NCBI GenBank assembly: GCA_002471665.1
Contig: DKQK01000012.1
Coordinates: 10,849-74,848, forward strand
Source: Gammaproteobacteria bacterium UBA7310
GTDB taxonomy: Bacteria > Pseudomonadota > Gammaproteobacteria > Pseudomonadales > Ketobacteraceae
Length of the DNA stretch: 64,000 bases
Direction of reading: 5' to 3'
In this document: positions 15,236-24,331 of the stretch, one piece after another
Position numbering within the stretch: position 1 is the stretch's first letter
How the letters are laid out: every line of letters begins with the position of its first letter
The notes under the pieces: generated by a model
Told to the model about the DNA's origin: nothing
What the model saw: only the letters and a program-made list of their open reading frames with translations
Database searches by the model: none
Position numbers and translations under genes: made by a program

Positions 15236-15996
15236 CTGAAAATTTTGTATTCAATGCCCTGTTGGTGGCCGTGTTCGCCAGTGCGCTGATCACCGTGCTG
15301 CTGTTGTTGTTTGTTAATGCACCCTATGGCCGGCACCAGAGCAGCGGTTGGGGGCCAACCATTCCCGTGCGCTTGGGTTGGGTGTTGATGGAATCGCCCG
15401 CCAGCCTGGTGTTTTTCTATTTTTATTTTTCCGGTGCGCAGGCATGGCAGCCGGTACCACTGCTGTTGATGCTCATGTGGCAACTGCATTATGTGCATCG
15501 CTCGTTTATTTATCCGTTTCAGATCAGGGTGAAACCGGGTTCCCGCACCACTGCGCTGGTGATTGCGCTGGGCTCACTGTATTGCGGCATCAATGGCTAT
15601 CTGAACGGCGCCTACATTTCTCACTATGCGGATCATCTGACGCAGGATTGGCTGACCGATCCACGCTTTATTGGCGGAGTGGTGTTGTTTGCGTTCGGCT
15701 ATTTTCTTAACAAGCAATCCGATCGCATACTGCGGGCATTGCGGCAGAACAACCCCGGTGAATATCAGATCCCCTATGGCCTTGGTTTCCGCTGGGTGTC
15801 CATGCCCAATTATCTGGGTGAAATCATTACCTGGAGCGGGTTTGCCCTGGCCAGTTGGTCGTTGGCGGGATTGTCGTTCGTGGTGTTCACCATGGCCAAT
15901 CTGGTCCCCAGGGCGTTGGCCAATCATCGCTGGTATCAGGAAACCTTCAGCGATTACCCCAAAGATCGGCGGGCGGTGATTCCCTATATTCTGTAG
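15232..15996 (+). CDS. Steroid 5-alpha-reductase-like membrane enzyme
   Basis: 254 residues, mostly membrane helices. The C-terminal half carries the 3-oxo-5-alpha-steroid 4-dehydrogenase/DUF1295 pattern: Asn-Lys-Gln-Ser-Asp ... Pro-Tyr-Gly-Leu-Gly-Phe ... PNYLGEIITWSGFA ... LVPRALANHRWY...F.DYPKDRRAVIPYIL. This region binds NADPH in the family, which reduces the delta-4 double bond of 3-keto-4-ene steroids to the 5-alpha form. The start at 15232 is taken because it overlaps the previous stop (ATGA). Its presence beside a KstD/Kst4D-like dehydrogenase suggests that 5-alpha-reduced steroids are either made or tolerated as intermediates. Confidence 0.85.
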   Translation: MTENFVFNALLVAVFASALITVLLLLFVNAPYGRHQSSGWGPTIPVRLGWVLMESPASLVFFYFYFSGAQAWQPVPLLLMLMWQLHYVHRSFIYPFQIRVKPGSRTTALVIALGSLYCGINGYLNGAYISHYADHLTQDWLTDPRFIGGVVLFAFGYFLNKQSDRILRALRQNNPGEYQIPYGLGFRWVSMPNYLGEIITWSGFALASWSLAGLSFVVFTMANLVPRALANHRWYQETFSDYPKDRRAVIPYIL

Positions 15997-16059
15997 GCGG
16001 CGCGACCAATTAACAGGTAGCACCCAATCAACAGAGAGCCCCTGATCGAGAGAGAACGC

Positions 16060-18654
16060 TTACTGAATCAATCCCAGCTCGCGGCCCCGGGCCACGGCCT
16101 GGGTGCGGCTTTGCACGGCCATCTTCTCGTAAATGTGGCGGATGTGGGCTTTGGTGGTGGTGAGGGCGATGTGCAGCGAATCGGCAATGGCTTGATTGCG
16201 ATGGCCAACGGCGATCAGGTTGAGCACTTCCAACTCCCGGTTGGTGAGGGGCTCCGGCAGAGGGTTTTCCGCTGCTGAGTTGACGATGGCCGCCTGCCAC
16301 CAGCCCTGATGCCCTTGTTCCTGCAGGCGCAACAGGGCTGGTTGTAAAAAGGAATGCTCATCAAAGAACATCTGGTAGTACTGCGCCGTGGCGGCGCAAC
16401 GGATGGCGTTGAGCAGGGCATCGGCCGCGGCGTCCCATTCCCGGTGATGACTGTGGACGATGGCAATGGTCAGTAATGCCCTGGTTTTGTTGATCAGTCG
16501 CCCCTGGCGGGTGGTCGCGTCGATTATCTGTTCCAGCAGCGTCAGCGCTTTATCCCGCTCGCCGTTCAGGGCGTAACAGCGCGCCAGAATGATGCGTTCT
16601 TCTTCGGTGGCAAAGCGCAGGTTGCCCTGCAGCCGCGCTTCGTTGTCCCGGGCCCATTGTAAGGCCTGCGCAATGTCGCCTTTTTGCAGGTGAAGAATGG
16701 CGCGAATCATCTCCGGATCAGGGGACATGGCGGACCAGTGGCTTTGATCCTGAGCCATCTGGTTTTCGCCCGCCGCGGTGCAGGCGAAAGCCTCTTCCCA
16801 CCGGCCTTCGCCGGCCAGAATCACAGCGTGCATCAGATTGATCAGCGCGCTATGGCCGTTTTCAGCCCCCTCCTGTTGCAACTGCAGCAGTGGGTGCAGG
16901 GCCTGTCGCGCTTTCGTCAGCTGCCGGGTTTCCCGATAGATGGTGACGTAAAGAATATTCTGCCAGTGATCCAGTTGTGCCTCGCATTGGCCGTGCTGCA
17001 ACAGCCAGTGGCGGGTTTCTTCCAATACCACCAGGGCTTTGGGGGTAAATCCACTTTGAAAGTACACATGGGCCAGCATGATCGACACCGACAGCGCGCA
17101 AAAATAGTTTTGTTCCTGGTAGGCGGCACTCAGGGCCTGCTCCATATACGTGCGTGTGTGGTGGGTTTGACCGTTCTGGTATTGCTCAAGCCCCATGGCA
17201 AACAGGGTGACGGCGTTGAGATCCTGCGCCTGGGCGGCGGATTGCTTCATGGCCAACGCAGACCAGTGTGCGGCGTTCTCTTCATCACCGCGGAAGCGGG
17301 CGATATGGGCACGAAACACCAGAATCTGGGTACGCAGTGCGGCGTGGTCGGTGCCTTGCAGCAGCTGGTCTGCCTGATTCAAGTACGGCTCGGCCTCGGT
17401 TACCCGTTCGGTGCAAAACAGGGTCCAGGCCTTGATCAGCGCCAGCTTGGGCCGTTGCGTTATGGTGTGCTCCGGCAAACGGTTCAGCCACCAGTTGAGG
17501 GATTCATTTTTGCCTGCCAGCATGCGCGATACGCCCAATTCCTCGATCAGGTCGGCGGCGTCATCCCATAATTGCGCCTGAATCAGGCAGTAGATGGCCT
17601 CCTCTGCATCACCGGCTGTCATAAACCAGTTGGCGGACTGGCGCAGGAACTGGCGCAGGGAATCCGGAATCAGTTTGCGCGCCAGGCTTTGGATGTTCTC
17701 GCGAAACAGGTCGTGAAAGCGGAACCAGACGCCGCCTTCATCCAGAGGGATGAGGAACAGGTTGTTCTGTTGCAGGTGCTGCAGACTCTCTTTCACCGGG
17801 CAGTCAGGCAGGTCGGAGAGGGCGAACTCACACAGTGGCAGGTTGAAGCGACGTACCTGGGTGACGTGCAGCAGAAACTGTTGAATGGAGCCCGGTTGGC
17901 TGGCCAACACTTCCTCCGCCAGATAGTCCATCATGGTTTGGTTGCGGCTGCGGGTCAGCCATTGCGCCTGTGCAGAATCGTCATCCTTGATGGACAACCC
18001 CGCCAATTGCAGCGCCGCTGCCCAGCCTTCGGTCTGATTGTGCAGCGCGTGGATGGTGTCGGCGGGCAGGTTCAGGCGCAGGGTCTGCTGCAGAAAACGC
18101 TCGGATTCGGTGGACTGAAAACAGAGCTCCTGGGCAGCGATTTCAATCAGCTGATGGCGCACCCGGCGCCGGGGTACGTGAATCTGCGGTAAGCAGCGGG
18201 AGGTAATCACGATGTGCAGGTTGCGGGGCAGGCGGTCCAGGAACCAACTTACCTGTTCCATGAGGTGACTTTCCTGGATGCAGTGGAAGTCGTCCATGAC
18301 CAGCACCTGCAGCGTTTTTGAGGCGCAATCTTGGCAATAATTAATGAGCTTGATGATGTGATCTTCTGCTGACTGGGCCTGTGCTTTATCCGCAATGTCC
18401 GGGCCCAGTGCCGCGCACACATAGCGCCAGAAGCGCTGGGGCTCGTTATCCTGCGGGTCCAGGGACAGCCAGTAATAGGGATTGCCCAGGGTGTCCAGCC
18501 ATTGTTTTGCCAGGGTGGTCTTGCCATACCCGGCGGGGGCATGGATCAGGGTCACCTGGCCGGGTTGTGGCGATCCCAGGCGCTGCAACAGGCGCTGCCT
18601 GGGGATGGCATTGTCGCGGATAGGTGGTGCGTAGAATTTTGTCTTCAGTAACAT
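16060..18654 (-). CDS. LAL/MalT-type LuxR-family regulator
   Basis: 864 residues. It has an N-terminal STAND ATPase domain with Walker A APAGYGKTT (about 39-47) and Walker B VLVMDDFH (about 119-126), a long helical TPR-like sensor region (about 350-780) and a C-terminal LuxR helix-turn-helix (LTNRELEVLNLIAVGHRNQAIA ... TTKAHIRHIYEKM, about 800-850). Such proteins (MalT, AlkS) bind ATP plus an inducer and activate nearby promoters. Its place at the edge of the steroid island, convergent with the 5-alpha-reductase-like gene, makes it a candidate steroid-responsive activator. LuxR-type TeiR plays that role in Comamonas, but the two architectures are not the same. No clear SD precedes the ATG. 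Confidence 0.85.
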   Translation of the reverse strand: MLLKTKFYAPPIRDNAIPRQRLLQRLGSPQPGQVTLIHAPAGYGKTTLAKQWLDTLGNPYYWLSLDPQDNEPQRFWRYVCAALGPDIADKAQAQSAEDHIIKLINYCQDCASKTLQVLVMDDFHCIQESHLMEQVSWFLDRLPRNLHIVITSRCLPQIHVPRRRVRHQLIEIAAQELCFQSTESERFLQQTLRLNLPADTIHALHNQTEGWAAALQLAGLSIKDDDSAQAQWLTRSRNQTMMDYLAEEVLASQPGSIQQFLLHVTQVRRFNLPLCEFALSDLPDCPVKESLQHLQQNNLFLIPLDEGGVWFRFHDLFRENIQSLARKLIPDSLRQFLRQSANWFMTAGDAEEAIYCLIQAQLWDDAADLIEELGVSRMLAGKNESLNWWLNRLPEHTITQRPKLALIKAWTLFCTERVTEAEPYLNQADQLLQGTDHAALRTQILVFRAHIARFRGDEENAAHWSALAMKQSAAQAQDLNAVTLFAMGLEQYQNGQTHHTRTYMEQALSAAYQEQNYFCALSVSIMLAHVYFQSGFTPKALVVLEETRHWLLQHGQCEAQLDHWQNILYVTIYRETRQLTKARQALHPLLQLQQEGAENGHSALINLMHAVILAGEGRWEEAFACTAAGENQMAQDQSHWSAMSPDPEMIRAILHLQKGDIAQALQWARDNEARLQGNLRFATEEERIILARCYALNGERDKALTLLEQIIDATTRQGRLINKTRALLTIAIVHSHHREWDAAADALLNAIRCAATAQYYQMFFDEHSFLQPALLRLQEQGHQGWWQAAIVNSAAENPLPEPLTNRELEVLNLIAVGHRNQAIADSLHIALTTTKAHIRHIYEKMAVQSRTQAVARGRELGLIQ

Positions 18655-18727
18655 AATCAGACGGTTGCAGCCTAGTTATTGTTTTTATTGCGATTTTGGT
18701 TTTGGGTAGCCGGTGGCGGCACACGGC

Positions 18728-18754
18728 TGGCCGGATCGAACAAAAATCCGGCCA
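18728..18754 (-). terminator. Hairpin downstream of the small gene at 18830
   Basis: Perfect 9-bp arms TGGCCGGAT / ATCCGGCCA around a 9-base loop, 76 bases after the stop of the minus-strand gene at 18830-19192 and upstream of the LuxR-type regulator. The loop, not the 3' flank, is T-rich on the minus strand, so a Rho-independent role is uncertain. Confidence 0.4.
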
Positions 18755-18829
18755 ATGGGAAGGATAACGGAAATGTTTGTGACGGTGTGAAATGATTTTT
18801 TACCGAGCTTGCCGGCCCCGCAGGGATTT

Positions 18830-19192
18830 CTAATCCTTGAATGACTCGATCAGGTCGGCAATCACGGTGGCGTTAACCATGTTGAGCATGTTGTCCATCA
18901 GATCCGTGGAGCTGGGTACCCAGGGTTTCATGCCGGTGAGGAATTCATTGCGCTCGGCCAGGTAGCGCTCAATGTCTTTCTCTGCCTGCTTCACATCCTC
19001 CCGTTCCAGGGCGTTAAAAATAGGCTCCAGTAATTCCAGCATAATTCTGCCGTACAAGGCGCTTTCACCGTAGTTGCGCATCGCATCCACCAAACCGCCT
19101 TTCAAGTCCAGCTCGGTCTGGAACTTGGACACTGATTTACGCGCCTGACGCCTCAGGCTCTCTGCGATTTCCAGGCTTTCCTTGTGATTCAT
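18830..19192 (-). CDS. Hypothetical small helical protein
   Basis: 120 residues, highly charged and helical, with no signal peptide, membrane segment or motif I recognise. The start at 19192 is set by the SD AGGAG (spacing 8); an upstream extension to 19309 has no SD and reads as low-quality coding. It is divergent from the chemoreceptor gene at 19349 and may share its promoter region. Possible roles, such as an adaptor for the chemoreceptor, are not supported by any visible feature. Confidence 0.65.
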   Translation of the reverse strand: MNHKESLEIAESLRRQARKSVSKFQTELDLKGGLVDAMRNYGESALYGRIMLELLEPIFNALEREDVKQAEKDIERYLAERNEFLTGMKPWVPSSTDLMDNMLNMVNATVIADLIESFKD

Positions 19193-19348
19193 ACGCTGCG
19201 CTCCTGTGATTATCAACCGGCGGAGTGATCCGCCACTCCTCTCTACAGAATAGACCAATCCCGGGCAGACGCAGCAGCTGGCGCTTTGCCCAGCGTTGCT
19301 ATACTCCAATAATGCAGCGTTAAAAAATAATAACCGAGGTTGTTGTCC

Positions 19349-21376
19349 ATGAAGTCGCTTTTGGGGCCCGGTATCGCCCTGATCTCACGGGTTAGTTTCG
19401 CCAAGAAGTTCGTTATCATCAGTTTGTTGTTCTACGTACCTCTGCTGATCTTCAGCGCAATCATGGTGCGCGATTCCACCATCCAGGTTCAAAATGCAGA
19501 GCGGGAGAGAGAAGGGCTCACGCTGATTGCGGAGCTGATGGGGGTCAAGCGCCTGCTGGAACAGCAACGTGATATGCGGGTGGTATCCAATGTTCGTCGC
19601 CAACCGGATGCGCGCGACAAAGAGCAGGCGGTAACCCGCCAGGCGTTGTCGGCCATTGACCGGGTGCTGGCGCTGCCACAGCGTCTTGCCCGGGATGATG
19701 GCTTCCGGCAGCAGATGGCGCGCCTGCGGGAGCAGGTGGCGGGGCTCAGTGAGATCGCTGTCAACAATGAAGAGGGGCCGGAGTTTACCTACAGTGCCAT
19801 GAACGGCCCGGTGACCATGCTGCAGGCCATCATCAAGTACCAGTTTGAACAAAGCCGCCTGAATCTGGAAAGTGATAAGGCGGTGGCGGGTATGTTGGAT
19901 CTGGTCACACGGCACCTGGTCCGGCTCAGCGATCTGAACAGCCGCTTGCGGGCCATCGGTTCTTACGGCCTGACCTACGCCTATCTGGATGGTTTTACCC
20001 TGGAGGCGCTGGAAAAAAACCTGTTTGCACTGGAACGGTTCCAAAATGAATTTCCGGTTACCGTTGACAATATTCTGCCCGCGGAGAGCGCTGCAACGGT
20101 GGCCCCGGCGCTGGCCTCTCTGATAGAACAGATTGCCGCAACCCGCAACTTTGTGGATGAAAAGGTGGTGATGGCAGCCAGGTTTGATATTGATTGGCAG
20201 GCCTACTTTGATCGCATGACCCAGTCCATGGATCAGCAGATGGCATTCGGTGATCAGTTACTGACGCTGGCCGAGCAGAACATTGCCGCCAAAGAACAGA
20301 CTGTGGTGTACCGTACCGTGCAGTTGGTGGTGGGGCTGGTGTTTCTCCTGTTGCTGACCGCCTACGCCTACGCGTCGTTTTATGTGGCCTTGAACGATGC
20401 CATCGAGCAAGTGCGCAGTGGTGCTGCACGCATGGCGGAAGGGGATATGACCGTGCGTCTTGAGCAGCGCAGCAATGATGAAATGGGGCGCCTTATTATG
20501 CGCTTTAATCTCAGCACTGAGCGGGTACGCGAGCTGGTGACCCAGGTATCGGCCAGTGCCGATGAAGTGATGAACCTGGCGGAAAACGTGCGTGGGTACT
20601 CGCAACACAGCAGTGCCGGTATGCAGGCGCAGACGGATCGAACCCAACAGGTGGCGGCGGCCATCAGCGAGCTGACCAACACCGTGCAGGGGGTGGCGGA
20701 TTACTCCAAGCGCGCCGAGGATGCGGTAACCACCACCAGTGGCAAAGCGCAACGTGGCAGTGAGCAGGTGGGTGCTTCCCTGCAACAGGTGAGTTCCCTG
20801 TCCGATGATATTCAGCTTACCAGCGCCACCATCAATGAACTGGCCCAGGACAGCCAGAAAATCGCCCAGGTCATTGACCAGATTAAATCCATCGCTGCCC
20901 AGACCAATCTGTTGGCGTTGAATGCCGCCATCGAGGCCGCCCGCGCTGGCGAGCAGGGGCGGGGCTTTGCGGTGGTGGCGGATGAAGTGCGCTCCCTGTC
21001 GCAGCGCACCCAGGATTCCACCGGCAACATCGAAGCCATCATCGATAATTTTCTGAAGAAGATCGACCAGGCGGTGACCGCCATGGAGCACAGCAGTGAG
21101 GTGGCGGCCAGTACCGTGGAGGATTCCCGTTCCGTGGGTGCCGTGTTTGATGAAATCCGGCAGGATCTTTCTGAGGTGGTGGAGATGACCAGCCAGATAG
21201 CGGTATCCGTCAGTCAGCAGGCCCAGGTGGCTCATGAAATCGACCAGAATATCCATGATATTCGGGATTCGGTGGATCAGGCATCACGCCAGGCGCAGGA
21301 TACCGCCCAGGCCAGCCAGGACATGGCACAGGAGGCCACCCAGCTGAAATCCATCCTCGGCGCCTTTAAGGTCTAG
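19349..21376 (+). CDS. Methyl-accepting chemotaxis protein
   Basis: 675 residues. A first membrane helix (about 18-40) is followed by a large periplasmic all-helical sensor (about 45-320), a second membrane helix (about 326-346), HAMP (about 347-400) and a cytoplasmic signalling coiled coil. The hairpin tip reads IAAQTNLLALNAAIEAARAGEQGRGFAVVADEVR (about 520-553), the invariant CheA/CheW contact. Glu/Gln-rich methylation stretches flank it. There is no C-terminal CheR pentapeptide. The start at 19349 follows GAGG; a TTG at 19340 is too close to that SD. The ligand is unknown, but its place beside steroid genes allows a hydrophobic attractant. Confidence 0.93.
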   Translation: MKSLLGPGIALISRVSFAKKFVIISLLFYVPLLIFSAIMVRDSTIQVQNAEREREGLTLIAELMGVKRLLEQQRDMRVVSNVRRQPDARDKEQAVTRQALSAIDRVLALPQRLARDDGFRQQMARLREQVAGLSEIAVNNEEGPEFTYSAMNGPVTMLQAIIKYQFEQSRLNLESDKAVAGMLDLVTRHLVRLSDLNSRLRAIGSYGLTYAYLDGFTLEALEKNLFALERFQNEFPVTVDNILPAESAATVAPALASLIEQIAATRNFVDEKVVMAARFDIDWQAYFDRMTQSMDQQMAFGDQLLTLAEQNIAAKEQTVVYRTVQLVVGLVFLLLLTAYAYASFYVALNDAIEQVRSGAARMAEGDMTVRLEQRSNDEMGRLIMRFNLSTERVRELVTQVSASADEVMNLAENVRGYSQHSSAGMQAQTDRTQQVAAAISELTNTVQGVADYSKRAEDAVTTTSGKAQRGSEQVGASLQQVSSLSDDIQLTSATINELAQDSQKIAQVIDQIKSIAAQTNLLALNAAIEAARAGEQGRGFAVVADEVRSLSQRTQDSTGNIEAIIDNFLKKIDQAVTAMEHSSEVAASTVEDSRSVGAVFDEIRQDLSEVVEMTSQIAVSVSQQAQVAHEIDQNIHDIRDSVDQASRQAQDTAQASQDMAQEATQLKSILGAFKV

Positions 21377-21426
21377 GAAGGAGGAAGGTCTTGGGTTGCA
21401 TACCCGGGCGGTGGTGCTGGGTGTTG

Positions 21427-22149
21427 CTAGAGGAACAGTTTGCCCAGCAGGGCGGGGAGTGCGGTTTCCACTTTCAGAATACGGGGGCCCAGGCCGATGG
21501 TGCGGAAGCCGGCGGCTGCCAGTTTCTCGACTTCGTACTGGATAAAGCCCCCCTCCGGCCCCACCGCCAGCAGGCAGGGCTCGTTGATTGTACTGGGGCA
21601 GGGGAGTGCGTCCGGCACCGGATGCGCGGTCCAGGCGGCCTTGCCGGCGGCGAGGGCAGGCAGTTCATCTTCCACAAACGGCTTGAAGCGCTTGCGCAGA
21701 TGGATTCTGGGCAGAATGGTGTCGCGGGCCTGTTCCAGCCCCAGCAGCAGGGATTTTTGCACCGCCTCCGGTTCCAGAAACGGGGTTTGCCAATAGCTTT
21801 TTTCCACCCGATAACTGTTGATCAGGTAGATTTCCTTCACCCCCAGGGTGGCGCAGGCCTGCAGTGTCCGGCGCAAGACCTTGGGCCGTGGCAACGCCAG
21901 CACCAACGTTACGGGTAATGCCGCAGGCGGCGGACTGGTGAAGGCCACATCCAGGGTGATGCTGTGCTCATCCACCGCCTGCACCAGGCCCATGCCCAGA
22001 TGCCCTCCAAGCAGCCCCACCCGCAATTGATCACCCACCACCGGTTGCAGCACGGTGCGGATGTGCCGATGCCGTTCGCCGCCCAGTACAATCTGGCCGT
22101 GGGTGCTGTTGCTGCCCCATTCCCGGGGCTGGATGAGTATCACATTCAT
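21427..22149 (-). CDS. rsmE: 16S rRNA m3U1498 methyltransferase RsmE
   Basis: 240 residues, the usual RsmE length. An N-terminal PUA-like domain (RHIRTVLQPVVGDQL) is followed by the SPOUT methyltransferase domain with the knot motifs LAVGPEGGF and LGPRILKVETA near the C-terminus. It methylates N3 of U1498 in 16S rRNA using S-adenosylmethionine. The start at 22149 gives the family's usual N-terminus; an ATG at 22158 adds three residues. It is a single gene, convergent with the chemoreceptor. Confidence 0.92.
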   Translation of the reverse strand: MNVILIQPREWGSNSTHGQIVLGGERHRHIRTVLQPVVGDQLRVGLLGGHLGMGLVQAVDEHSITLDVAFTSPPPAALPVTLVLALPRPKVLRRTLQACATLGVKEIYLINSYRVEKSYWQTPFLEPEAVQKSLLLGLEQARDTILPRIHLRKRFKPFVEDELPALAAGKAAWTAHPVPDALPCPSTINEPCLLAVGPEGGFIQYEVEKLAAAGFRTIGLGPRILKVETALPALLGKLFL

Positions 22150-22158
22150 GGCGCGCAT

Positions 22159-22555
22159 TATGGGGCTACAGGCCCCGAAAATCCAAAGCTGAAAATGGCC
22201 AGCAACTATGGGATAATGGCCGACCTTTTTGTCCTGGGGGGCTTGGGGAGCGCAAAATGCCCGTAAATTCAATGGGGTATTGGCTGGCCCCAAAACCGCG
22301 TACCGACCACGAGCAGATTGGCATCAGTGTTGTTTTTCATCAGCCTGAATGAGCTAAACGGTAATTGACTCTGCGGTCAAGCAATTGAATAATGCAGCAC
22401 CCTCAAGATACAGATTTTTTAATATCGGCACACAACTCGCTGATCTTAAATAGGTTTTTCTGCTATCCCGGTTTTGGCTTGAGGTGATCCCTCGCCCAAG
22501 ACTGCTGAAAAGCCGCGAACAGTTCCAGCGATTCAACCAAAGAGCGTGTAACAGC
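22159..22555. other. 397-base non-coding region between rsmE and the carboxylase operon
   Basis: I see no convincing gene here. It holds a small GGGGC-N5-GCCCC hairpin at 22162-22176, directly upstream of rsmE, and a candidate sigma-70 promoter at 22365-22393. A long leader of about 150 bases before the carboxyltransferase ATG leaves room for operators, but I found no strong inverted repeat there. Confidence 0.5.
22365..22393 (+). promoter_or_regulatory. Candidate sigma-70 promoter of the carboxylase operon
   Basis: TTGACT (22365-22370), a 17-base spacer, then AATAAT (22388-22393); each hexamer is one base from consensus. It lies about 160 bases upstream of the carboxyltransferase start. Confidence 0.45.
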
Positions 22556-24283
22556 ATGGGAATACAGAAGAAGCTTGTTCCATCATTGGAAAACCCCTTT
22601 CACGAACCGGAAACCAAAGAATTTAAAATTCCAGGCGAGATCGTCCGGGAGCCCGGTATCTATGAAGAATCCCTGAAAGAAGGCTGGGAGATCATGCAGC
22701 GTCCAGAGACGGCTGCCGGGGTCAAAGCCATTGAAAAGCAGCATCTGAAAAAGCGCATGACCGTGTGGGAGCGGATTCGTGTTCTCACCGACAAAGACCC
22801 CATCGTGCTCTACCAGAACTGGGGCAAGAACCTGGATGGCGCTTCCATCGTCACCGCCATCGTCAATATAGAAGGCCGCGATGTGGCGCTGTACGGCCAT
22901 GATTTTACCGTACGTGCCGGCTCCATGGACGCCACCAACGGCCGCAAGCTGGCCAGCCTGATCAAAATGGCCGGTGAGCGTGGCATTCCCCTGATTGGCA
23001 TGAACGATTCCGCCGGCGCCTTTGTCCCGGCGGGTGTGGGCGGCCTGGATGGCTACGCCGAAGCCTTCACCGCCCTGCGTAAAATCAGCGGTGTGGTGCC
23101 CAGTATTATGTGTATGTTCGGCTACAACGCCGGGGGTGGCGCCTACCTGCCCCGTCAGGGCAGCTTTATGATCCAGCCCCAGGACACCTTCTTCGGCTTG
23201 ACCGGCCCGGGGGTGGTGAAGTCGGTATTGGGTGAGGATGTCAGCGCCGACGAGCTGGGCGGGCCCGGTGTGCATGGCCAGTCCGGTGTGACTGATTTCG
23301 TGGTACCCGATGAGGTGTCTGCCTTGCGCAAAGCCAAAGAGCTGCTGCGCTACTTTCCGGATAATAACAGCACCATGGCACCGTATCTGGAAACCTCTGA
23401 TCCACTGGATCGTAAAACCTGGGATGCGGATATTCTATTCAAGAAAGCATTCAATTCGTCTTCCGGTTACAACACGCCCATCGATATTCGTATCCTGATT
23501 CAGCAGATCTGCGATCACGGTGATTACACTGAATTCCAACCCGACCGTGCCCAGAACACCATCTGCGCCTTTGGCCGCATGGGCGGCAACGTCATTGGTG
23601 TGGTGGCCAACAACAGTGCTGTGTCCTCCGGCCAGATTGATATTGCGGCATCTTACAAAAATGCCCGCTTTATCCGCTTCTGTAACCTGTACAACATACC
23701 GGTTGTGTTCATCGAGGACACCACCGGCTTCCTGCCCGGCACGGATCAGGAACGTCACGGTATCGTCCAGGCCGGGCGCGCCATGCTCGATGCCATCATC
23801 GATCTGCGTACTCCCCGTATTCTGTTGATTGTGCGCAACGCCTTTGGTGGTGCTTACGCTGCGTTCAACAGTTATGCCACCGGTGCCGACGTGGTGCTGG
23901 CGTTGCCCACCACCCGCCTGGCGGTGATGGGGAATGCCGGTAAGGAATTTGTCTTCAAGAAAGAACTGGCTGCGGTGCGTGCTGCTGTGAATGGCAAGAT
24001 TGCTGAACGCACCAATCAGCTGCAGGCCGCCGGTGGATCGGAGGCCCAAGCCAGAGAGCAGGCTACAGCAGAAGTTGCCGAATGGGTTAAACAGCAAGAG
24101 GCCATGTACTCGGCTCAGTACGAGAAAGAGCTGATGAACCCGAAGGAGGCGCTGAGCCTGGGCTCCATCTCCCAGTTGGTCATGCCTTACGATCTGCGTT
24201 CAAGCCTGGCGCAAAATCTCAACTTCCTGTTGCGTCATTATGAAGCCAAGCCCATGGGCGGCGTGCAACGCGAATTCCATTAA
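22556..24283 (+). CDS. Acyl-CoA carboxylase, carboxyltransferase subunit
   Basis: 575 residues of the Carboxyl_trans family (propionyl-, acetyl- or methylcrotonyl-CoA carboxylase beta-type). Both crotonase-like halves are visible. The N-terminal half has NDSAGAFVPAGVGGLDGYAE and the GYNAGGGAY oxyanion-hole glycines; the C-terminal half has EDTTGFLPGTDQE and RNAFGGAYAAF. It moves CO2 from carboxybiotin to an acyl-CoA. The biotin-carrying partner follows after 48 bases. The start at 22556 (Met-Gly-Ile-Gln) begins the conserved N-terminus; an upstream in-frame ATG at 22484 would add 24 unlikely residues. The acyl-CoA is not readable from sequence; propionyl-CoA, a product of steroid and odd-chain breakdown, would fit. 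Confidence 0.88.
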   Translation: MGIQKKLVPSLENPFHEPETKEFKIPGEIVREPGIYEESLKEGWEIMQRPETAAGVKAIEKQHLKKRMTVWERIRVLTDKDPIVLYQNWGKNLDGASIVTAIVNIEGRDVALYGHDFTVRAGSMDATNGRKLASLIKMAGERGIPLIGMNDSAGAFVPAGVGGLDGYAEAFTALRKISGVVPSIMCMFGYNAGGGAYLPRQGSFMIQPQDTFFGLTGPGVVKSVLGEDVSADELGGPGVHGQSGVTDFVVPDEVSALRKAKELLRYFPDNNSTMAPYLETSDPLDRKTWDADILFKKAFNSSSGYNTPIDIRILIQQICDHGDYTEFQPDRAQNTICAFGRMGGNVIGVVANNSAVSSGQIDIAASYKNARFIRFCNLYNIPVVFIEDTTGFLPGTDQERHGIVQAGRAMLDAIIDLRTPRILLIVRNAFGGAYAAFNSYATGADVVLALPTTRLAVMGNAGKEFVFKKELAAVRAAVNGKIAERTNQLQAAGGSEAQAREQATAEVAEWVKQQEAMYSAQYEKELMNPKEALSLGSISQLVMPYDLRSSLAQNLNFLLRHYEAKPMGGVQREFH

Positions 24284-24331
24284 TCGGCATCCTGACCTGA
24301 CAGGCAGTAGAGAAATTATAGGATTTAGAAG

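Noticed and set aside
18830..19309. Longer version of the small helical gene starting at 19309
   Set aside because: No SD at the upstream start; the added 39 residues are unlike the rest, while AGGAG precedes the ATG at 19192.
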